Numbered from the stretch's first letter, positions 8,918 through 17,556 are shown. The stretch is 34,498 nucleotides of DNA from a bacterium (GCA_024226235.1 JAAELW010000534.1:1-34498), one strand, 5' to 3'. Notes: generated by a model not told the origin, from the sequence alone. Numbers and translations: made by a program.

Positions 8918-10018
8918 TCAGGAGATCTCGCCCGTGATCTCCTCGAACGCAACGAGCGCTTCCTCGACCATGTCGAAGACGATCTGGCGGGCGGGCTTCA
9001 TCGCAGTGACGAAGCCGACGCCCTGGCCGGCAGCTTCGGTCATCAGGTCTTCCCGCCGGTTGTCGTTGGCGCCTTGGATGTATTCGGAGCTCAGGAGCAT
9101 CTGGTAGGGCGCCGGGAGCACGGGCGGTGCCTCGGGCTTCGACCACTCCTCGGTCCACGGGCACTTCAGCGTGCGCATGGTCATTCCGGAGATGCAGCGG
9201 GAGAAGGAGGTGTCGTCGGCCGTCGCTGCAAGCAGCTTCTCCTTGACGATCATGTCCACGTCGGACTCTCGAGAAGCCAGCCACAGGGTTCCCGTCCAGA
9301 CCCCGGCTGCTCCCAGGCACAGGGCGGCTGCCAGGTGTCGGCCGGTCGTGATTCCGCCCGCGGCGATCACCGGAATGTCGCCCGCAATGGAGACGACCTC
9401 CGGAACGATCGAAAAGGTCCCCATGGCTCCGGTATGGCCGGCTGCGTCGTAGCCCTGTGCAATCACCGCATCGACACCGGCTTCGATCTGTCGCTTCGCC
9501 TGCCGGGTCTTGCCGATCAGGCCGAAGATCTTGATGCCGCGTTCGTGGGCTGCATCGAGCATGAATGCGGGGCTGCCCAGGCCCGAGCAGATCACCGGCA
9601 CGCGTTCGTCGAGCAGCACATCGAGCTGGCTCCGGGCCATCTCCTGGTTCAGGCCACCCCACTGGTGGAGTGCGATCGGCCCCTTGGGATCGGGAACGTC
9701 GTACTTCTGTTTGATCTGCTGAGCGAATGCCCGCTGCTCCTCCGGGATCTGCTGCTCCAGCTCCTCCAGGGTCCCCGATGAAGGGACCGAAGCGGGCAGC
9801 ACGAGATCGACTCCGAAGGGCTTGCCGTCCACCCGGTCGCGGATCCACTTGATGTCGGCCGAGATCTCGTCGGGCGTATGCATCGCTTCGCCGAGCACTG
9901 CAAAGGCACCTGAATTGATCACGGAAACCGCGACATCCTTGCAGTGGGTGAAGGAGATGATGGGAAATTCGACTTCCAGCATATCGCAGAGTTTCGTTCG
10001 CAACGGATCCTTGGGCAT
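8918..10018 (-). CDS. Nitronate monooxygenase/2-nitropropane dioxygenase-like FMN oxidoreductase
   Basis: A TIM-barrel flavoprotein of about 366 residues in the nitronate monooxygenase/enoyl reductase (FabK-like) family. Visible signatures are the AQGYDAAGHTG segment with the active-site His, the phosphate-binding AAGGITTG, and LGAAGVWTGTLWLAS. The start at 10018 is set by an AGGAGA ribosome-binding site; the longer ORF-track frame to 10300 runs antisense through the thiolase gene. It lies 26 bp after the thiolase and 16 bp before the CoA transferase, so it is within the operon. In catabolic clusters such proteins are often misnamed: oxidation of a nitronate is not implied, and enoyl-CoA or quinone reduction is equally possible. 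Confidence 0.87.
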   Translation of the reverse strand: MPKDPLRTKLCDMLEVEFPIISFTHCKDVAVSVINSGAFAVLGEAMHTPDEISADIKWIRDRVDGKPFGVDLVLPASVPSSGTLEELEQQIPEEQRAFAQQIKQKYDVPDPKGPIALHQWGGLNQEMARSQLDVLLDERVPVICSGLGSPAFMLDAAHERGIKIFGLIGKTRQAKRQIEAGVDAVIAQGYDAAGHTGAMGTFSIVPEVVSIAGDIPVIAAGGITTGRHLAAALCLGAAGVWTGTLWLASRESDVDMIVKEKLLAATADDTSFSRCISGMTMRTLKCPWTEEWSKPEAPPVLPAPYQMLLSSEYIQGANDNRREDLMTEAAGQGVGFVTAMKPARQIVFDMVEEALVAFEEITGEIS

Positions 10019-10044
10019 CGGGGGCTTCTCCTGATTGTCGTTCG

Positions 10045-11226
10045 CTAGTTCTTGAGGACTGCGGCAGTGGCATTGCCACCCAGACCGAGGGTCTGTCCGA
10101 GTCCGATCTTCGCACCGGGGACCTGCCGCGGCCCCGCCTGTTCTCGCAACTGCCAGGTCAGCTCGCAGATCTGGAACACGCCCATCGCGGTCGTGGCCTC
10201 TCCGAAGCAGAGGAATCCGCCGCTCGGGTTGATCGGCAGCTTGCCCGTCGGGAGCGTCTCTCCCTTTTCGACCAGACGCTCGGCCTCGCCCGGCTGGCAC
10301 AGACCCCAGTCCTCGGGGAAGGCCAGCTCGTAGAACACGGTGTTGTCCTGCAGTTCCACCAGGTCGAGTTCCGTGGGGGCGACCCCTGCTTTTTCAAGCG
10401 CGTTGCCCACAGCGATGCTCGCCTCGCTGTGGCAGGTCGGTCCGGTCTGGGGGACCACGGTGCCGAGCCCGCGCGGGAGGCCGTCGTCGAAGCGCGCCGT
10501 TGCGACGCTGCTCGACGCCACCCAGACGGGTCGAGTGGTCCGCTTCCGGGCGATGTCTGCAGAGCAGATCAGTACGGCCGCCGCACCGTCGCTCACCGGG
10601 CAGATTTCGTAGAGGTGGAGCGGGTAGCTCACCATCGCGGAGTTGAGTACGTCTTCGATACTGAACTCCTGTCGGAAGCGGGCATTCGTATTGTGCTTGC
10701 CGATCTGGTGGGCCTTGACGGCGATCCTGGCCAGATCCTCGTGGCTGGTTCCAAAGTCCTGCATGCGTCTGCGGCAGAGCGCGGCCCAGAATGCGGGGCC
10801 GGGCATCCCCACGCACAGCTGACGCAAGTGTTCCGGATCGGTTTCCTCTTCAAGGCCGGATGTCTGGATGAAGCCCTTGGGCATCTTCTCGCCACCGACG
10901 ACCAGGACGCAATCGTGCGCTCCGCTGGCGACCAGGGTCCAGCCGATGTTGAATGCATTGCCACCCGCCGCACATCCCGCCGAGAGGTTGTAGACAGGGA
11001 TGCCGGTCGATCCCATGTCCTCGACGACGTCGTTGCCATTCAGGCCCCAGCCCTTGCCGCCCGAAAAGCGCGAGCTGGCTGCCGCGACTGCTTCTACCTC
11101 ACGCCACTCGATGCCGGCGTCTTGAAGCGCTGCTTCGGTCGCCACGCGGCACATCTGGGTGACGGACCGGTCGGCGAACTTGCCCCAGGGGTGCATGCCC
11201 ACGCCCAGTACGGCTACGTCTCTCAT
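10045..11226 (-). CDS. Thiolase family protein (acetyl-CoA acetyltransferase/lipid-transfer type)
   Basis: A 393-residue thiolase-fold protein. Unlike the paralogue at 2589 it has the N-terminal nucleophile, C85 in SAGCAAGGNA. However, the C-terminal active-site loops are atypical. NPSGG is followed by FGEATTAMG, where thiolases have GHPxGATG, so the catalytic His is replaced. The final loop GQTLGLGGN lacks the usual second Cys. The start at 11226 has GGGAG upstream and gives the standard MRDVAVLGVGMHPWG beginning. The DUF35 gene lies 28 bp upstream on the same strand, forming the second thiolase/DUF35 pair in this locus. Thiolytic or Claisen activity is the family expectation, but the altered loops leave the reaction open. 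Confidence 0.88.
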   Translation of the reverse strand: MRDVAVLGVGMHPWGKFADRSVTQMCRVATEAALQDAGIEWREVEAVAAASSRFSGGKGWGLNGNDVVEDMGSTGIPVYNLSAGCAAGGNAFNIGWTLVASGAHDCVLVVGGEKMPKGFIQTSGLEEETDPEHLRQLCVGMPGPAFWAALCRRRMQDFGTSHEDLARIAVKAHQIGKHNTNARFRQEFSIEDVLNSAMVSYPLHLYEICPVSDGAAAVLICSADIARKRTTRPVWVASSSVATARFDDGLPRGLGTVVPQTGPTCHSEASIAVGNALEKAGVAPTELDLVELQDNTVFYELAFPEDWGLCQPGEAERLVEKGETLPTGKLPINPSGGFLCFGEATTAMGVFQICELTWQLREQAGPRQVPGAKIGLGQTLGLGGNATAAVLKN

Positions 11227-11254
11227 TGCGAATAATCTCCCGGGCCGCGCATCG

Positions 11255-11695
11255 TCATTTCGCCGTCGACTGCAGTGGCTTGAACTTCCATGTCGTGACT
11301 TCGCGGCCGTCTTCGTCGCGGTAGATGGGCTCGATCGTGAGCTCCACCTCCGCATCCAGCTGCAGTGAATCCAGGTCGTCGACGCTCATGCGCGCCACCA
11401 CGCGCAAACCCTCGTCGAGATCGACGACACCCACGGCATAGGGTGTGTAGGGCTCCTCGTAGCGGGCGGGCAGCGGCGGCGGATAGTTCTGGATCGCACA
11501 ACTCCACAGACTGCCTCTGGGGCCGAAGTCGGCGTCCTCCATCTGGCTCTCCCCGCACTCGGGATTGTGGCAGGAAAGGGATCTGGGGAAATACGGCGTG
11601 CTGCAGGTCCGACAGCGCGAACCCAACAAGCGCGGACCTGCCGCGGTCTCGGCGAACAACCCCTCGGTCACGGGGATTCTTTCGTGCATCGTCAT
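11255..11695 (-). CDS. DUF35 OB-fold/zinc-ribbon protein, partner of downstream thiolase
   Basis: A 146-residue two-domain DUF35 protein. The zinc ribbon uses C28, C31, C42 and C47 (CRTC and CHNPEC), followed by an OB fold with the typical YAVGVVDLDEGLRVVARM strand pair. It starts at the ATG preceded by GAGGTGAGG; a second in-frame ATG two codons on is possible. Gene order is DUF35 then thiolase, the reverse of the other pair at 2589-4188. It lies 22 bp after etfA, so it is part of the same operon. The predicted role is acyl-CoA binding support for the thiolase-fold protein. Confidence 0.9.
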   Translation of the reverse strand: MTMHERIPVTEGLFAETAAGPRLLGSRCRTCSTPYFPRSLSCHNPECGESQMEDADFGPRGSLWSCAIQNYPPPLPARYEEPYTPYAVGVVDLDEGLRVVARMSVDDLDSLQLDAEVELTIEPIYRDEDGREVTTWKFKPLQSTAK

Positions 11696-11717
11696 CGCCT
11701 CACCTCGGTGCCGCCCT

Positions 11718-12704
11718 TCATTGTTTTGCCGCCTGAATCAACTCCGGAAGGATCTCCAGGCAATCGCCCACGATGCCGAAGCGGGCATAGCGAAAGATCG
11801 CCGCATCCGGATCCTTGTTGATCGCGACGATCGTCTTCGCGGCCGAGCATCCGGCCATGTGCTGGCTGGCGCCCGAAATCCCGGCGGCCAGATACAACGC
11901 CGGTCGGGTGATCTTGCCGGTGAGGCCTACCTGCTGTGAGGAATCGACCCATCCTTCGTCCACGAGGGGACGGGATGCGCCAGCCAGACCGCCGAGCGCC
12001 TCGGCGAGCCGCTCGATCAGTCCGTAGTTTTCGGGCCCGCCCAAGCCGCGTCCACCGGACACGATGACGTCGGCGTCCTCCAGGCGTGGCCCCTCCGTCC
12101 GGGCCTCCTCGACCACGCGGATGCGATCCTCGACCCCTCCCAGGTCGGACGAGATCGATCGACACCCGGGCTGCGTGGGGCCTCCCTCGGCGGGCTCGGC
12201 TTGCAGTGCGTTGGCTGCGAGCGCGAACACGTAGCACGCTGCTCCCGACAACTCATAGACCACCTGCGTATCTCCGCCGTACGCGGAGGCTGTCGCCTGG
12301 AGCCCTCCGTCATCGCCGGCCACGATGTCGACACCATTCATCAATACACCGGCTTCCAGCCGCCCGGCCAAGCGTGGAGCCACCAACCGGGTTTCCACGC
12401 TCTGGCTGAAGACCACCAGCATCGGGGACTCCTGCCGGCAGTAGCCGGCGAGGGCGTTCAGGTAGACGTCCGCCGAGAATGCCTCGAGTGCGGCGTCCTC
12501 GATCTGATCCACGCCGTCTGCACCGAAACGTCCGGCTGTCTCCATGCCGGTTTCCGGGAGCGTTCCGAGTACCAACCAATGGAGTCTGGTTCCGAGTGCG
12601 TTGGCCACCTTGCGTCCCAGAGTGAGTGCTTCTTCCGCACCCACGGGGAATTCTCCCTGGCTCTCGCTCCAGGTACAGACCACTACCGGTTTTGCTTCCG
12701 TCAC
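11718..12704 (-). CDS. etfA: Electron transfer flavoprotein alpha subunit
   Basis: A 328-residue ETF alpha subunit. The C-terminal FAD domain carries the family hallmark: ISGASQHMAGCSAAKTIV, then AINKDPDAAIF and FGIVGD. A second conserved stretch is SGGRGLGG. It starts with GTG, preceded by a GAGGAAGAG ribosome-binding site. It accepts electrons from acyl-CoA or ketone dehydrogenases and, with EtfB, passes them to ETF:quinone oxidoreductase, which is not encoded here. It lies 49 bp after etfB. Co-location with two KstD/fumarate-reductase-like flavoproteins suggests a dedicated ETF for this pathway. Confidence 0.95.
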   Translation of the reverse strand: MTEAKPVVVCTWSESQGEFPVGAEEALTLGRKVANALGTRLHWLVLGTLPETGMETAGRFGADGVDQIEDAALEAFSADVYLNALAGYCRQESPMLVVFSQSVETRLVAPRLAGRLEAGVLMNGVDIVAGDDGGLQATASAYGGDTQVVYELSGAACYVFALAANALQAEPAEGGPTQPGCRSISSDLGGVEDRIRVVEEARTEGPRLEDADVIVSGGRGLGGPENYGLIERLAEALGGLAGASRPLVDEGWVDSSQQVGLTGKITRPALYLAAGISGASQHMAGCSAAKTIVAINKDPDAAIFRYARFGIVGDCLEILPELIQAAKQ

Positions 12705-12753
12705 GTTCTTCTCTTCCTCGCGTTGCTGGCGTTTCGCTTCGGGCGGACGCGTC

Positions 12754-13569
12754 TCAGCTGATCACGCTCTCCTGCCGCAGGCGCGCGATCAGCGCGGAGG
12801 CCAGTTCGGCCGGCGTCTCGCCGTCCACGAACTCGCAGTTTCCCGACACGGTGGGGACGAATTGGCGGAGCGCCACGACCCGCGGTCTGAGCTTCTCGGC
12901 GGACAGGGACAGACTCTCTGCCGTGACGATCTCGGGTTTCATCCGACGCGCCGCGATCTTCTTGGCCGCCGTCGGGTAGCGCGGCTCTCCGAGCTCGTTG
13001 CTCACCGTGACGACGGCCGGGCACGATACCTCGACCACTTCGTCTCCATCGGGTGTGACCCGGGTGATGCGAAGCGCGGTTTCGCCGGCCGCCTGCATGA
13101 GTTCGACCGCGCGCGCATTGGTCACCAACGGAATCCCGAGGGCTTCACAGATCAGTGCGGGGACCACGCCCTGGTCGTCATCCGAGGCCTGCCTTCCGCA
13201 CAGGATGATGTCTGCACCGCCGCTGGTACTCAGGTAGCTGGACAGCAGCGTGGCGACGACGTGGTAGTCGGGCGAGGGTTCTTCCATCATGACGGCGGCG
13301 ATCTCGTCCGCTCCCAGCGCCGCTGCATGCTTCAGGATGGTCGCGGGATCGGAGCCGACCGAGACCACACCGATGCGGCACTCTGCACCGGCGTCGCGCA
13401 GCCGCAGCGCGGCCTCCAGCGCCTGCTCATCGAAGCCGTTCATCAGGCGCGGGATCGTGGTCTGGGTCAGCGACTTCCCGTCCTCACCGATCTCGAGACG
13501 CCCGGCGAGCGCGTAGTTGTTGACCGCGTCGGGGTCCAGCACTTCTTTCACGCAGACGACGATTCGCAT
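12754..13569 (-). CDS. etfB: Electron transfer flavoprotein beta subunit
   Basis: A 271-residue ETF beta subunit. It begins MRIVVCVKEVLDPDAVN, the standard N-terminus, and contains MNGFDEQALEAAL, ILCGRQASDDDQG (AMP-binding loop) and PAVVTVSNELGEPRYPT. The ATG at 13569 has AGGAGA about 9 bases upstream; the track start at 13626 is an upstream extension into the preceding small gene. Upstream of etfA in the same operon. Confidence 0.95.
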   Translation of the reverse strand: MRIVVCVKEVLDPDAVNNYALAGRLEIGEDGKSLTQTTIPRLMNGFDEQALEAALRLRDAGAECRIGVVSVGSDPATILKHAAALGADEIAAVMMEEPSPDYHVVATLLSSYLSTSGGADIILCGRQASDDDQGVVPALICEALGIPLVTNARAVELMQAAGETALRITRVTPDGDEVVEVSCPAVVTVSNELGEPRYPTAAKKIAARRMKPEIVTAESLSLSAEKLRPRVVALRQFVPTVSGNCEFVDGETPAELASALIARLRQESVIS

Positions 13570-13570
13570 C

Positions 13571-13894
13571 TCACTTCTTCTCCTGTGGGGGCGACACGGT
13601 GTTCGACAGGGTCCTGCCTTCGGCATCGATCAGGAACAGGCTCTCGGATTCGCACCACACCGCGTCCGTCGGATACCCCGGCGGCTTCTGCGATAGATCG
13701 GTCAGCAGATACCAGCGCCAGGGCGGGTCGCCGTGGTCGACGTACTCGCCGGTGAGGCTTCCGGTGAACTCCTCCCGGCCCGCAAAGCGGGTGCCGGGGA
13801 TCGCTCCGCCGCCGTCGCATTCCGCGCGTTTCCCCGATAGCGACCGGTCGACGCCATGACGTGCGGGCCTCGCCACTGGTTTCTTCCTCTCCAT
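13571..13894 (-). CDS. Small protein of unknown function in the ETF operon
   Basis: I do not recognise this protein. From the ATG at 13894 it has 107 residues. A GTG two codons upstream at 13900 is also possible, and an AGGAGT at 13906-13911 serves either. The N-terminal 25 residues are basic (RKKPVARPARHG). The C-terminal half is acidic and aromatic-rich (GDPPWRWYLLTDL, DAVWCESESLFLID). It has no signal peptide or membrane segment. It fills the gap between the crotonase stop and the etfB start, and the etfB ribosome-binding site lies within its last codons, which argues for a translated, operonic gene. No function is proposed. Confidence 0.6.
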   Translation of the reverse strand: MERKKPVARPARHGVDRSLSGKRAECDGGGAIPGTRFAGREEFTGSLTGEYVDHGDPPWRWYLLTDLSQKPPGYPTDAVWCESESLFLIDAEGRTLSNTVSPPQEKK

Positions 13895-13919
13895 TCGCAC
13901 TGGGCACTCCTGCCCTGCG

Positions 13920-14744
13920 CTAGTAGCCTTTGAATTCTGCCTTGCGCTTCTCCAGGAAGGCATTCGTGCCCTCCCGGGCGTCGGCTGTGTGCGCGGACAT
14001 GGTCGCGGCCACGGCTTCGTAATCGATCATTTCGTCCAGTGTCGAGTTCAGCGACTTGTGGATGAACCTGCGCGCGAGGTCGACGGCGACGCTCGGCCCC
14101 CTGGCGAGCTCCTTCGCGTATTCCATGGCCTTCGGGAGGGCTTCTCCCTTCTCGACGAGTTCGTCGATCAGGCCCTCGCGATGCGCCTCCTCGGCCTTCA
14201 GGGTCCGCCCCGTCTCGACCATCATCAGCGCCGTCGACAGCCGGGTGATGCGGGGCAGGAAGTACGTGATTCCGCAGTCAGGCGCGAAACCGAGCCGCAC
14301 CATCGCTGCGCACCAGCGCGTCGTGTTGTCGGCGATGCGGCGATCACAAGCGAGCGCGAAGGCGAGCCCGGCACCCATCACCGGTCCGGAGAGGGCCGCG
14401 ATCACCGGCTTGTCCACGTCGACGATCATGCGCGTGAACTCTCCGAGGGGGCCGGCCGGGGTCTTGCGCTGATATCGCTCCAACGGCAGATCCGAGAGCC
14501 CCGGCAATCCGCGTTCCTCCGAGCCACCGCTGATCCACTCGGCGTCGCCGCCCGAACAGAAAGCCCTGCCCGCACCCGTCAGCACCACGACCCGCACCTC
14601 GTCGCGATGGCGGAGCTCGCGGAAGAGCTGGACGAGATCCTTGCCCAGCTCCCAATTGACTGCGTTCAAGCGCTCTGGACGGTTCAGCGTGACGACGCCG
14701 ACGCCGTCTTCGACCTCGAAGAGGAGGTGGTCTTCGGATGCCAT
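13920..14744 (-). CDS. Crotonase-family enoyl-CoA isomerase-like protein (PaaG type)
   Basis: A 274-residue crotonase-fold protein beginning MASEDHLLFEVEDG. The long 606-residue track ORF is an artefact that runs antisense through the next gene. The CoA-binding segment is FCSGGDAEW. Aligning to rat hydratase through the conserved CD dipeptide, the two hydratase glutamates are replaced by Ala (AGLAFALACD) and Met (CAAMVRLG), so it should not be a hydratase. It retains the Asp in FAPDCGITYFLPR, matching the catalytic Asp context IPDCGG of PaaG, a ring-epoxide/oxepin isomerase and delta3-delta2 isomerase. The ribosome-binding site is weak (AAAAGGCAG). It sits between the LLM oxidoreductase and the small unknown gene in the operon. 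An isomerase role is an inference. Confidence 0.87.
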   Translation of the reverse strand: MASEDHLLFEVEDGVGVVTLNRPERLNAVNWELGKDLVQLFRELRHRDEVRVVVLTGAGRAFCSGGDAEWISGGSEERGLPGLSDLPLERYQRKTPAGPLGEFTRMIVDVDKPVIAALSGPVMGAGLAFALACDRRIADNTTRWCAAMVRLGFAPDCGITYFLPRITRLSTALMMVETGRTLKAEEAHREGLIDELVEKGEALPKAMEYAKELARGPSVAVDLARRFIHKSLNSTLDEMIDYEAVAATMSAHTADAREGTNAFLEKRKAEFKGY

Positions 14745-14779
14745 GGTGATCTGCCTTTTCTGTTGCGCATTCGCGCCGT

Positions 14780-15847
14780 CTACGGACGCTGTAGCGTCGC
14801 GATCGTTTCTTTCAGCCAGTCTTCGTCCCGCCGCAGTTCGGGCGCGAGATCCAACAGGACGGTCGAGAACAGGCCGGAGCAGCGTTCGCGTATTCGCGTG
14901 ACCAGCTCGTCGCGGGTACCGATGATGGCCCACTCGTCGAGCATTTCGTCGCTGATCTGGTTCGGCATTTCCTTCCAGCCGCCCGCGCGGGACAACCGGT
15001 GGAGTTCCTGACCGACGCCCTCCCAGCCGTGGAACTCGAGCACGGCGTGATAGGTGCGGGTGGAGGCGTAGAACGCGATGTGCTGCTTGAGTGCCTGCTT
15101 GGCGGCCCGCACGCCCTCTTCGTCGTGGGCGATTGCGAGGAAGGGCGCACCGATCAGGTCGATCTCGGACGGGTGGCGCCCGGCCTTCTTGGCGCCCTCT
15201 TCGATTGCGGGCAGGACCACTTCTCGGGCATAGCGGAAGGTCGCGATGGGGTGGAGACGCAGGCCATCGCCCAGTTCGCCCGCCAGACGCGCCATGTAGG
15301 GATTGACGGCGGCCAGGTGGATCGGGATGTCCGGATGTTCGATCGGGCCCGGATTGAAGAAGGGATTCATCAGGGTGAATCGGTAGTGTTCGCCGACGAA
15401 GTCGGGCTTGCCGCCGTTCTGGAAGACCTCGAACATCGCCTTCACGCATAGCAGGTACTCGCGCAGACGCGGGCCGGGAGAGCCCGTCCAATCCGACGCA
15501 TAGCGTCGTTCGACGTGGCCCTTCACTTGCGTGCCGAGCCCAAGTTGAAAGCGACCTCCGGAGAGATGCTGCAGGTCCCAGGCGAGCTGCGCCGTCACCA
15601 TCGGGCTGCGCGGGAAGGCGATCGCCACGTTGGTGCCGAGCTCGATGCGTCGTGTGTGTTCGGCTGCGACCACCAGCGGCAGGAAAGGGTCGTGGCCGGC
15701 TTCCGGTGCGGTCAAGCCGTCGAATCCGAGCTCTTCGCATTTGCGGGCCGCGGTCGCGATGCCGCGGATGTCGGTCGTTCCCTGCCCATCACCGGCGTAT
15801 TGGTCGGTTTCGGGGCCCAGGATCACGGTCTGGATTCGGAACGCCAT
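14780..15847 (-). CDS. LLM-class, probably F420-dependent oxidoreductase (MSMEG_2256-like)
   Basis: A 355-residue bacterial luciferase-like monooxygenase fold protein. The family hallmarks TAPEAGHDPFLPLVVAAEHT, LGTNVAIAFPRSPM and LSGGRFQLGLGTQVKGHVERRY match the F420-dependent MSMEG_2256 type rather than classic FMNH2 luciferases. Use of F420 is inferred from the family; no F420 biosynthesis gene is in the window. The ATG at 15847 lies 2 bp after the stop of the upstream KstD-like gene, so the two are translationally linked. In related catabolic loci such enzymes oxidise or reduce hydroxy/keto groups on acyl-CoA or steroid intermediates. The substrate here is unknown. Confidence 0.88.
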   Translation of the reverse strand: MAFRIQTVILGPETDQYAGDGQGTTDIRGIATAARKCEELGFDGLTAPEAGHDPFLPLVVAAEHTRRIELGTNVAIAFPRSPMVTAQLAWDLQHLSGGRFQLGLGTQVKGHVERRYASDWTGSPGPRLREYLLCVKAMFEVFQNGGKPDFVGEHYRFTLMNPFFNPGPIEHPDIPIHLAAVNPYMARLAGELGDGLRLHPIATFRYAREVVLPAIEEGAKKAGRHPSEIDLIGAPFLAIAHDEEGVRAAKQALKQHIAFYASTRTYHAVLEFHGWEGVGQELHRLSRAGGWKEMPNQISDEMLDEWAIIGTRDELVTRIRERCSGLFSTVLLDLAPELRRDEDWLKETIATLQRP

Positions 15848-15849
15848 CG

Positions 15850-17556
15850 TCAATCGTTCGTCGCGTCGGTTGCCGCGACGTAACCGAAGGTCGTCGCCGG
15901 CCCGATCGTGGCGCCCGCACCGGGATAGCTGCGTCCCATGACGGACGAGGAGCAATTGCCGATCGCGTAGAGATTCGGGATCACGTCTCCCGCCTCGGAG
16001 AGCACCCGTGCGCGAGCGTCGACCTTGAGCCCTCCCTTCGTTCCGAGTTCTCCAGGGAAGGCCTCGATTGCGTAGAACGGAGGGGTGTCGATCGGCCCGA
16101 TGCACGGGTTCGGCTCGACGTTCGCATCGCCGTAGTAGCGATCGTAGGTGGTATCGCCGCGCTGGAACTCGGGATCCTTGCCCGTGATGGCGTACTCGTT
16201 GTTCCGCGCGACGGATTCCTTCAGCCCGTGGGCGTCCACGCCGAGCTGTGCCGCGAGATCTTCGAGTGAGCTCGCCCTCTTGATGTAGCCCCGCTCGAAC
16301 AGGCGTCGCGCCATCCAGTCGGGCTGTGCGGACCCCTGCAGCAGCGGTCCGCACGGGTAGTTCTTCCGGTAAGTTGCGTCGAAGACGAAATACGCCGGAA
16401 CGCACGGTGATTCGGGACTGTCTTCCCGGTACATCGAGTTCACGATGTCGATATAGGGCGCGGCTTCGTTCGTGAACCGACGACCTGCCTTGTCGACGAG
16501 GATGCTTCCGGGAAGCGATTTTTCGATTACCAGGAAGCGCGCCAGGTCTTCTCCCGGCACGACGGTGGTCGGTCCCCACCACGCATCGTCCATCAGGTCG
16601 ATTCCGGCACCGGCCTTCATCCCCATCTCGATGACCTCACCCGTATTGTGCGGATTGCCGCAGCTCCACTCCTTCCGGGTCGGATTGGGCAGGTACTTCT
16701 CGCGCATGGTCTGGTTTCCCTCGAAACCGCCCGCGCCGAGGATCACAGCGCGCGTCGCTCCGATGCGGATCTGTCGTCCGTCCTTCTCTGCCGCGACGCC
16801 AGTGACGCGCCCCCCTTCGACGATCAGCTCCTGTGCCGGGGTGCTGAGCCAGAGGGGGACCTTCCGATCCATCAGCGACAGCCGAAGCATGCCGATCAGG
16901 GCATTGCCGCCGGACGGGTTCCGGTCGCGCGGCGACCGCATGCGCCAGCCGATGTCGAGCAGGTACTTGAGCCAGAGCTTGAGGAAGAGCACCATTCCGC
17001 CGGGCTGTCCGGTCATCGTCATGCGCGCCTCGACGGCCGTCATTCCGAGACGCCCCATCACCTGCATCTGCGGGTTCTGACTGCGCATCGAGAGGAAATC
17101 GTCGCCGAGCTGCCGGGCGTCGAAGTGCACCGGTTCGATCGAGCGCCCGCCGGGCTTGCTGCCTTCGACCCGGGGGTAGTAGTCCGAGTACTCGGGTAGG
17201 GACACGAACTCAGCGTGCGTGGAATCGGCCAGATACTCGAGCGCTTCGGGGCTCTTCTCCAGAAAGGCTCGCAGCCGATCGTCCGATACGTCGCCGGCGG
17301 TGGTGCCCTTGAGGTAGCTCCAGGCTTCCTCCGGGGTGTCCGGCACACCGACACCTGCCATCAGGTGGTTGTTGGGGATCCACAGCAGGCAGGACGACAT
17401 CGCGGAAGAGCCACCGTAGCGGTCGGTCTTCTCGATCAGGAGCGTGTTCGCACCCCGGTCGTGGGCCCGCAGGGCCGCCGTCATGGCGCCGGCTCCGGAG
17501 CCGACGACCAGGACGTCGACGGTGTGATCAAAGTTGTTCGGGCTGGCTTCCATCAT
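15850..17556 (-). CDS. FAD-dependent 3-ketosteroid-delta1-dehydrogenase-like oxidoreductase
   Basis: A 568-residue flavoprotein of the KstD/fumarate reductase family, full length for KstD-like enzymes. Features include the N-terminal FAD motif VGSGAGAMTAALRAHDRG, then GGSSAMSSCLLWIPNN, the central FTNEAAPY, and a C-terminal stretch GELGTKGGL then YPGAGATIGPATTFGY. The last contains the Tyr-Pro-Gly block that in KstD holds the catalytic Tyr and the Gly near the ketone oxygen. It starts with two consecutive ATGs (17556 or 17553). It is the first gene after tetR and is coupled to the LLM oxidoreductase downstream. 1,2-desaturation of a ketosteroid or related cyclic ketone, with ETF as a plausible acceptor, is an inference. 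Confidence 0.88.
   Translation of the reverse strand: MMEASPNNFDHTVDVLVVGSGAGAMTAALRAHDRGANTLLIEKTDRYGGSSAMSSCLLWIPNNHLMAGVGVPDTPEEAWSYLKGTTAGDVSDDRLRAFLEKSPEALEYLADSTHAEFVSLPEYSDYYPRVEGSKPGGRSIEPVHFDARQLGDDFLSMRSQNPQMQVMGRLGMTAVEARMTMTGQPGGMVLFLKLWLKYLLDIGWRMRSPRDRNPSGGNALIGMLRLSLMDRKVPLWLSTPAQELIVEGGRVTGVAAEKDGRQIRIGATRAVILGAGGFEGNQTMREKYLPNPTRKEWSCGNPHNTGEVIEMGMKAGAGIDLMDDAWWGPTTVVPGEDLARFLVIEKSLPGSILVDKAGRRFTNEAAPYIDIVNSMYREDSPESPCVPAYFVFDATYRKNYPCGPLLQGSAQPDWMARRLFERGYIKRASSLEDLAAQLGVDAHGLKESVARNNEYAITGKDPEFQRGDTTYDRYYGDANVEPNPCIGPIDTPPFYAIEAFPGELGTKGGLKVDARARVLSEAGDVIPNLYAIGNCSSSVMGRSYPGAGATIGPATTFGYVAATDATND

Noticed and set aside
7864-8937. 357-residue + strand ORF opposite the fused CoA transferase
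   Set aside because: It has shadow composition with no recognisable motif, and the opposite strand encodes a clear double CaiB protein.
12544-13755. 403-residue + strand ORF opposite etfA/etfB
   Set aside because: This antisense frame is a product of high GC and carries no family features, while the minus strand holds unmistakable ETF genes.
13920-15740. 606-residue minus-strand ORF
   Set aside because: Only the last 274 residues are a crotonase; the N-terminal part is arginine-rich shadow translation opposite coding sequence of the LLM oxidoreductase in another frame.
14780-16582. 600-residue minus-strand ORF
   Set aside because: The true LLM protein starts at 15847, 2 bp after the KstD-like stop; the upstream extension is a shadow of the KstD-like gene.
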